NCBI GenBank assembly: GCA_022592435.1
Contig: JABYQS010000319.1
Location: forward strand, 1 to 31,341
Direction: 5' to 3'
DNA: 31,341 nucleotides
Origin: Cerioporus squamosus
Taxonomy: Eukaryota > Basidiomycota > Agaricomycetes > Polyporales > Polyporaceae
Numbering within the stretch: position 1 is the stretch's first letter; each line of letters starts with the position of its first letter. Under the pieces are notes generated by a model, which saw only the letters and a program-made list of their open reading frames with translations, had not been told where the DNA came from and did not search any database. Shown here one piece after another: positions 30,726 through 31,341 of the stretch. A program made the translations under genes and the position numbers.

Positions 30726-31341
30726 ATGAGCAGAGGAGGCAGAGGAGGTGGATTCGGCGGTCGTGGCGGAGGTACGTGTGCATGTTCTCTGGATCCTCCC
30801 GTGCGGGTCGTGAATCTGTCGCGCAGGTCGCGGAGGTGGCAGAGGTGGATTCCAGCAGAGGGACTTTCGGCCCTCCGGATACAGTCCTTGGTACGTCCTC
30901 CGTCCCTCACCTACTGCCCAGACACTAAGTTTTCCGCCGTGCAGAGATGGGCTCGTTTATCCACGCAGTCGAGGACGAGATGTTCTGCTCATCCCTCATC
31001 CCCGACAAGGTTCCGTACTTCAATGCCCCCATTTACCTTCAAATAAGTCTGTCATCGGTCGAGTCGACGAGATCCTGGGGCCTATAAACGAGGTGTACTT
31101 CACGGTCAAGATGGGTGAGGGCATGGTCGCAAACAGCTTCAAGAAGGGCGACAAAGTGTACATCGGAGGGGACAAGCTGCTTCCGCTCGAGAGATTCTTG
31201 CCAAAACCGAAGGTTGCTGGTGAGTGGTCAATGTTCGAAATGTATGTCAATCTGTCTCATTGTCGCCCCGTGTTTCCATCAGGTGTCAAAAAGCCCCGAG
31301 GGGCAGGCGGACGAGGAGGCTTTGGTGGCGGAAGAGTCGTG
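30726..31341 (+). CDS. GAR1: H/ACA snoRNP subunit GAR1, 3' partial, with two frame breaks
   Basis: Exons are 30726-30771, 30827-30890, 30945-31219 and 31283 to the window end. The start is RGG-rich ('[15 protein letters not shown]'). The GAR1 core follows: 'GPPDTVLEMGSF', '[12 protein letters not shown]', '[20 protein letters not shown]', '[20 protein letters not shown]', then a second Gly/Arg-rich tail cut by the window edge. GAR1 belongs to the nucleolar H/ACA particle that makes pseudouridine in rRNA. Two single-base frame breaks are seen: one surplus base near 30868 (TTTCGG) between the RGG part and 'GPPDTV', and one missing A in the A-run at about 31040-31042, between 'IYLQ' and 'NKSV'. 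An alternative acceptor (GGCAG at 30838-30842) would avoid the first break but lose RGG residues. Errors at a sequence end are the likeliest cause. Confidence 0.88.

Overview
The window looks like nuclear DNA of a filamentous basidiomycete, probably an Agaricomycete. It is GC-rich. Genes carry many introns of a very uniform 53-61 nt with GTNNGT donors and CTGAC-like branch sites, and the encoded proteins are fungal orthologues (a Zn2Cys6/Fungal_trans regulator, CEF1, YJU2, PEX6, GAR1, MIC19). There is no sign of bacterial genes, CRISPR arrays, rRNA, tRNA or intact transposons. I rebuilt the gene models by hand, checking intron phase and agreement with protein families.

Layout: 1-1085 is the 3' end of a WD40-like gene (+). 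2004-4827 is a Zn2Cys6 transcription factor (-), followed by about 2.5 kb without a recognisable gene. 7347-9705 NOC4 (-) and 9927-12817 CEF1/CDC5 (+) diverge from a 221-bp promoter. 13079-14281 encodes an orphan single-pass membrane protein (+). 14504-15227 is MIC19 (-). 15437-18327 DHX35-type DEAH helicase (-) and 18533-19556 YJU2 (+) diverge from 205 bp. Then comes a gene-poor accessory stretch holding two tandem secreted DUF3237 paralogues (20742-21401 and 22228-22906, both +) and a cytochrome P450 (23903-25449, -). 26609-30538 PEX6 (-) and 30726-end GAR1 (+) diverge from 187 bp.

Functionally, most genes are nuclear RNA/RNP housekeeping: CEF1, YJU2 and DHX35 act around the catalytic spliceosome, NOC4 in 40S ribosome assembly, and GAR1 in H/ACA pseudouridylation. 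PEX6 and MIC19 serve peroxisomes and mitochondria. The 20-26 kb stretch is the only lineage-specific part.

The most notable points are: an 11-nt microexon in CEF1; single-base frame breaks in CEF1 (one) and GAR1 (two), best explained by base-calling errors but worth checking; the tandem secreted DUF3237 pair with shared exon phases and TATA boxes; a tetranucleotide repeat lying directly against a NOC4 3' splice site; and a 57-bp tandem repeat just past the P450 stop codon. I did not find a convincing new multi-gene system.
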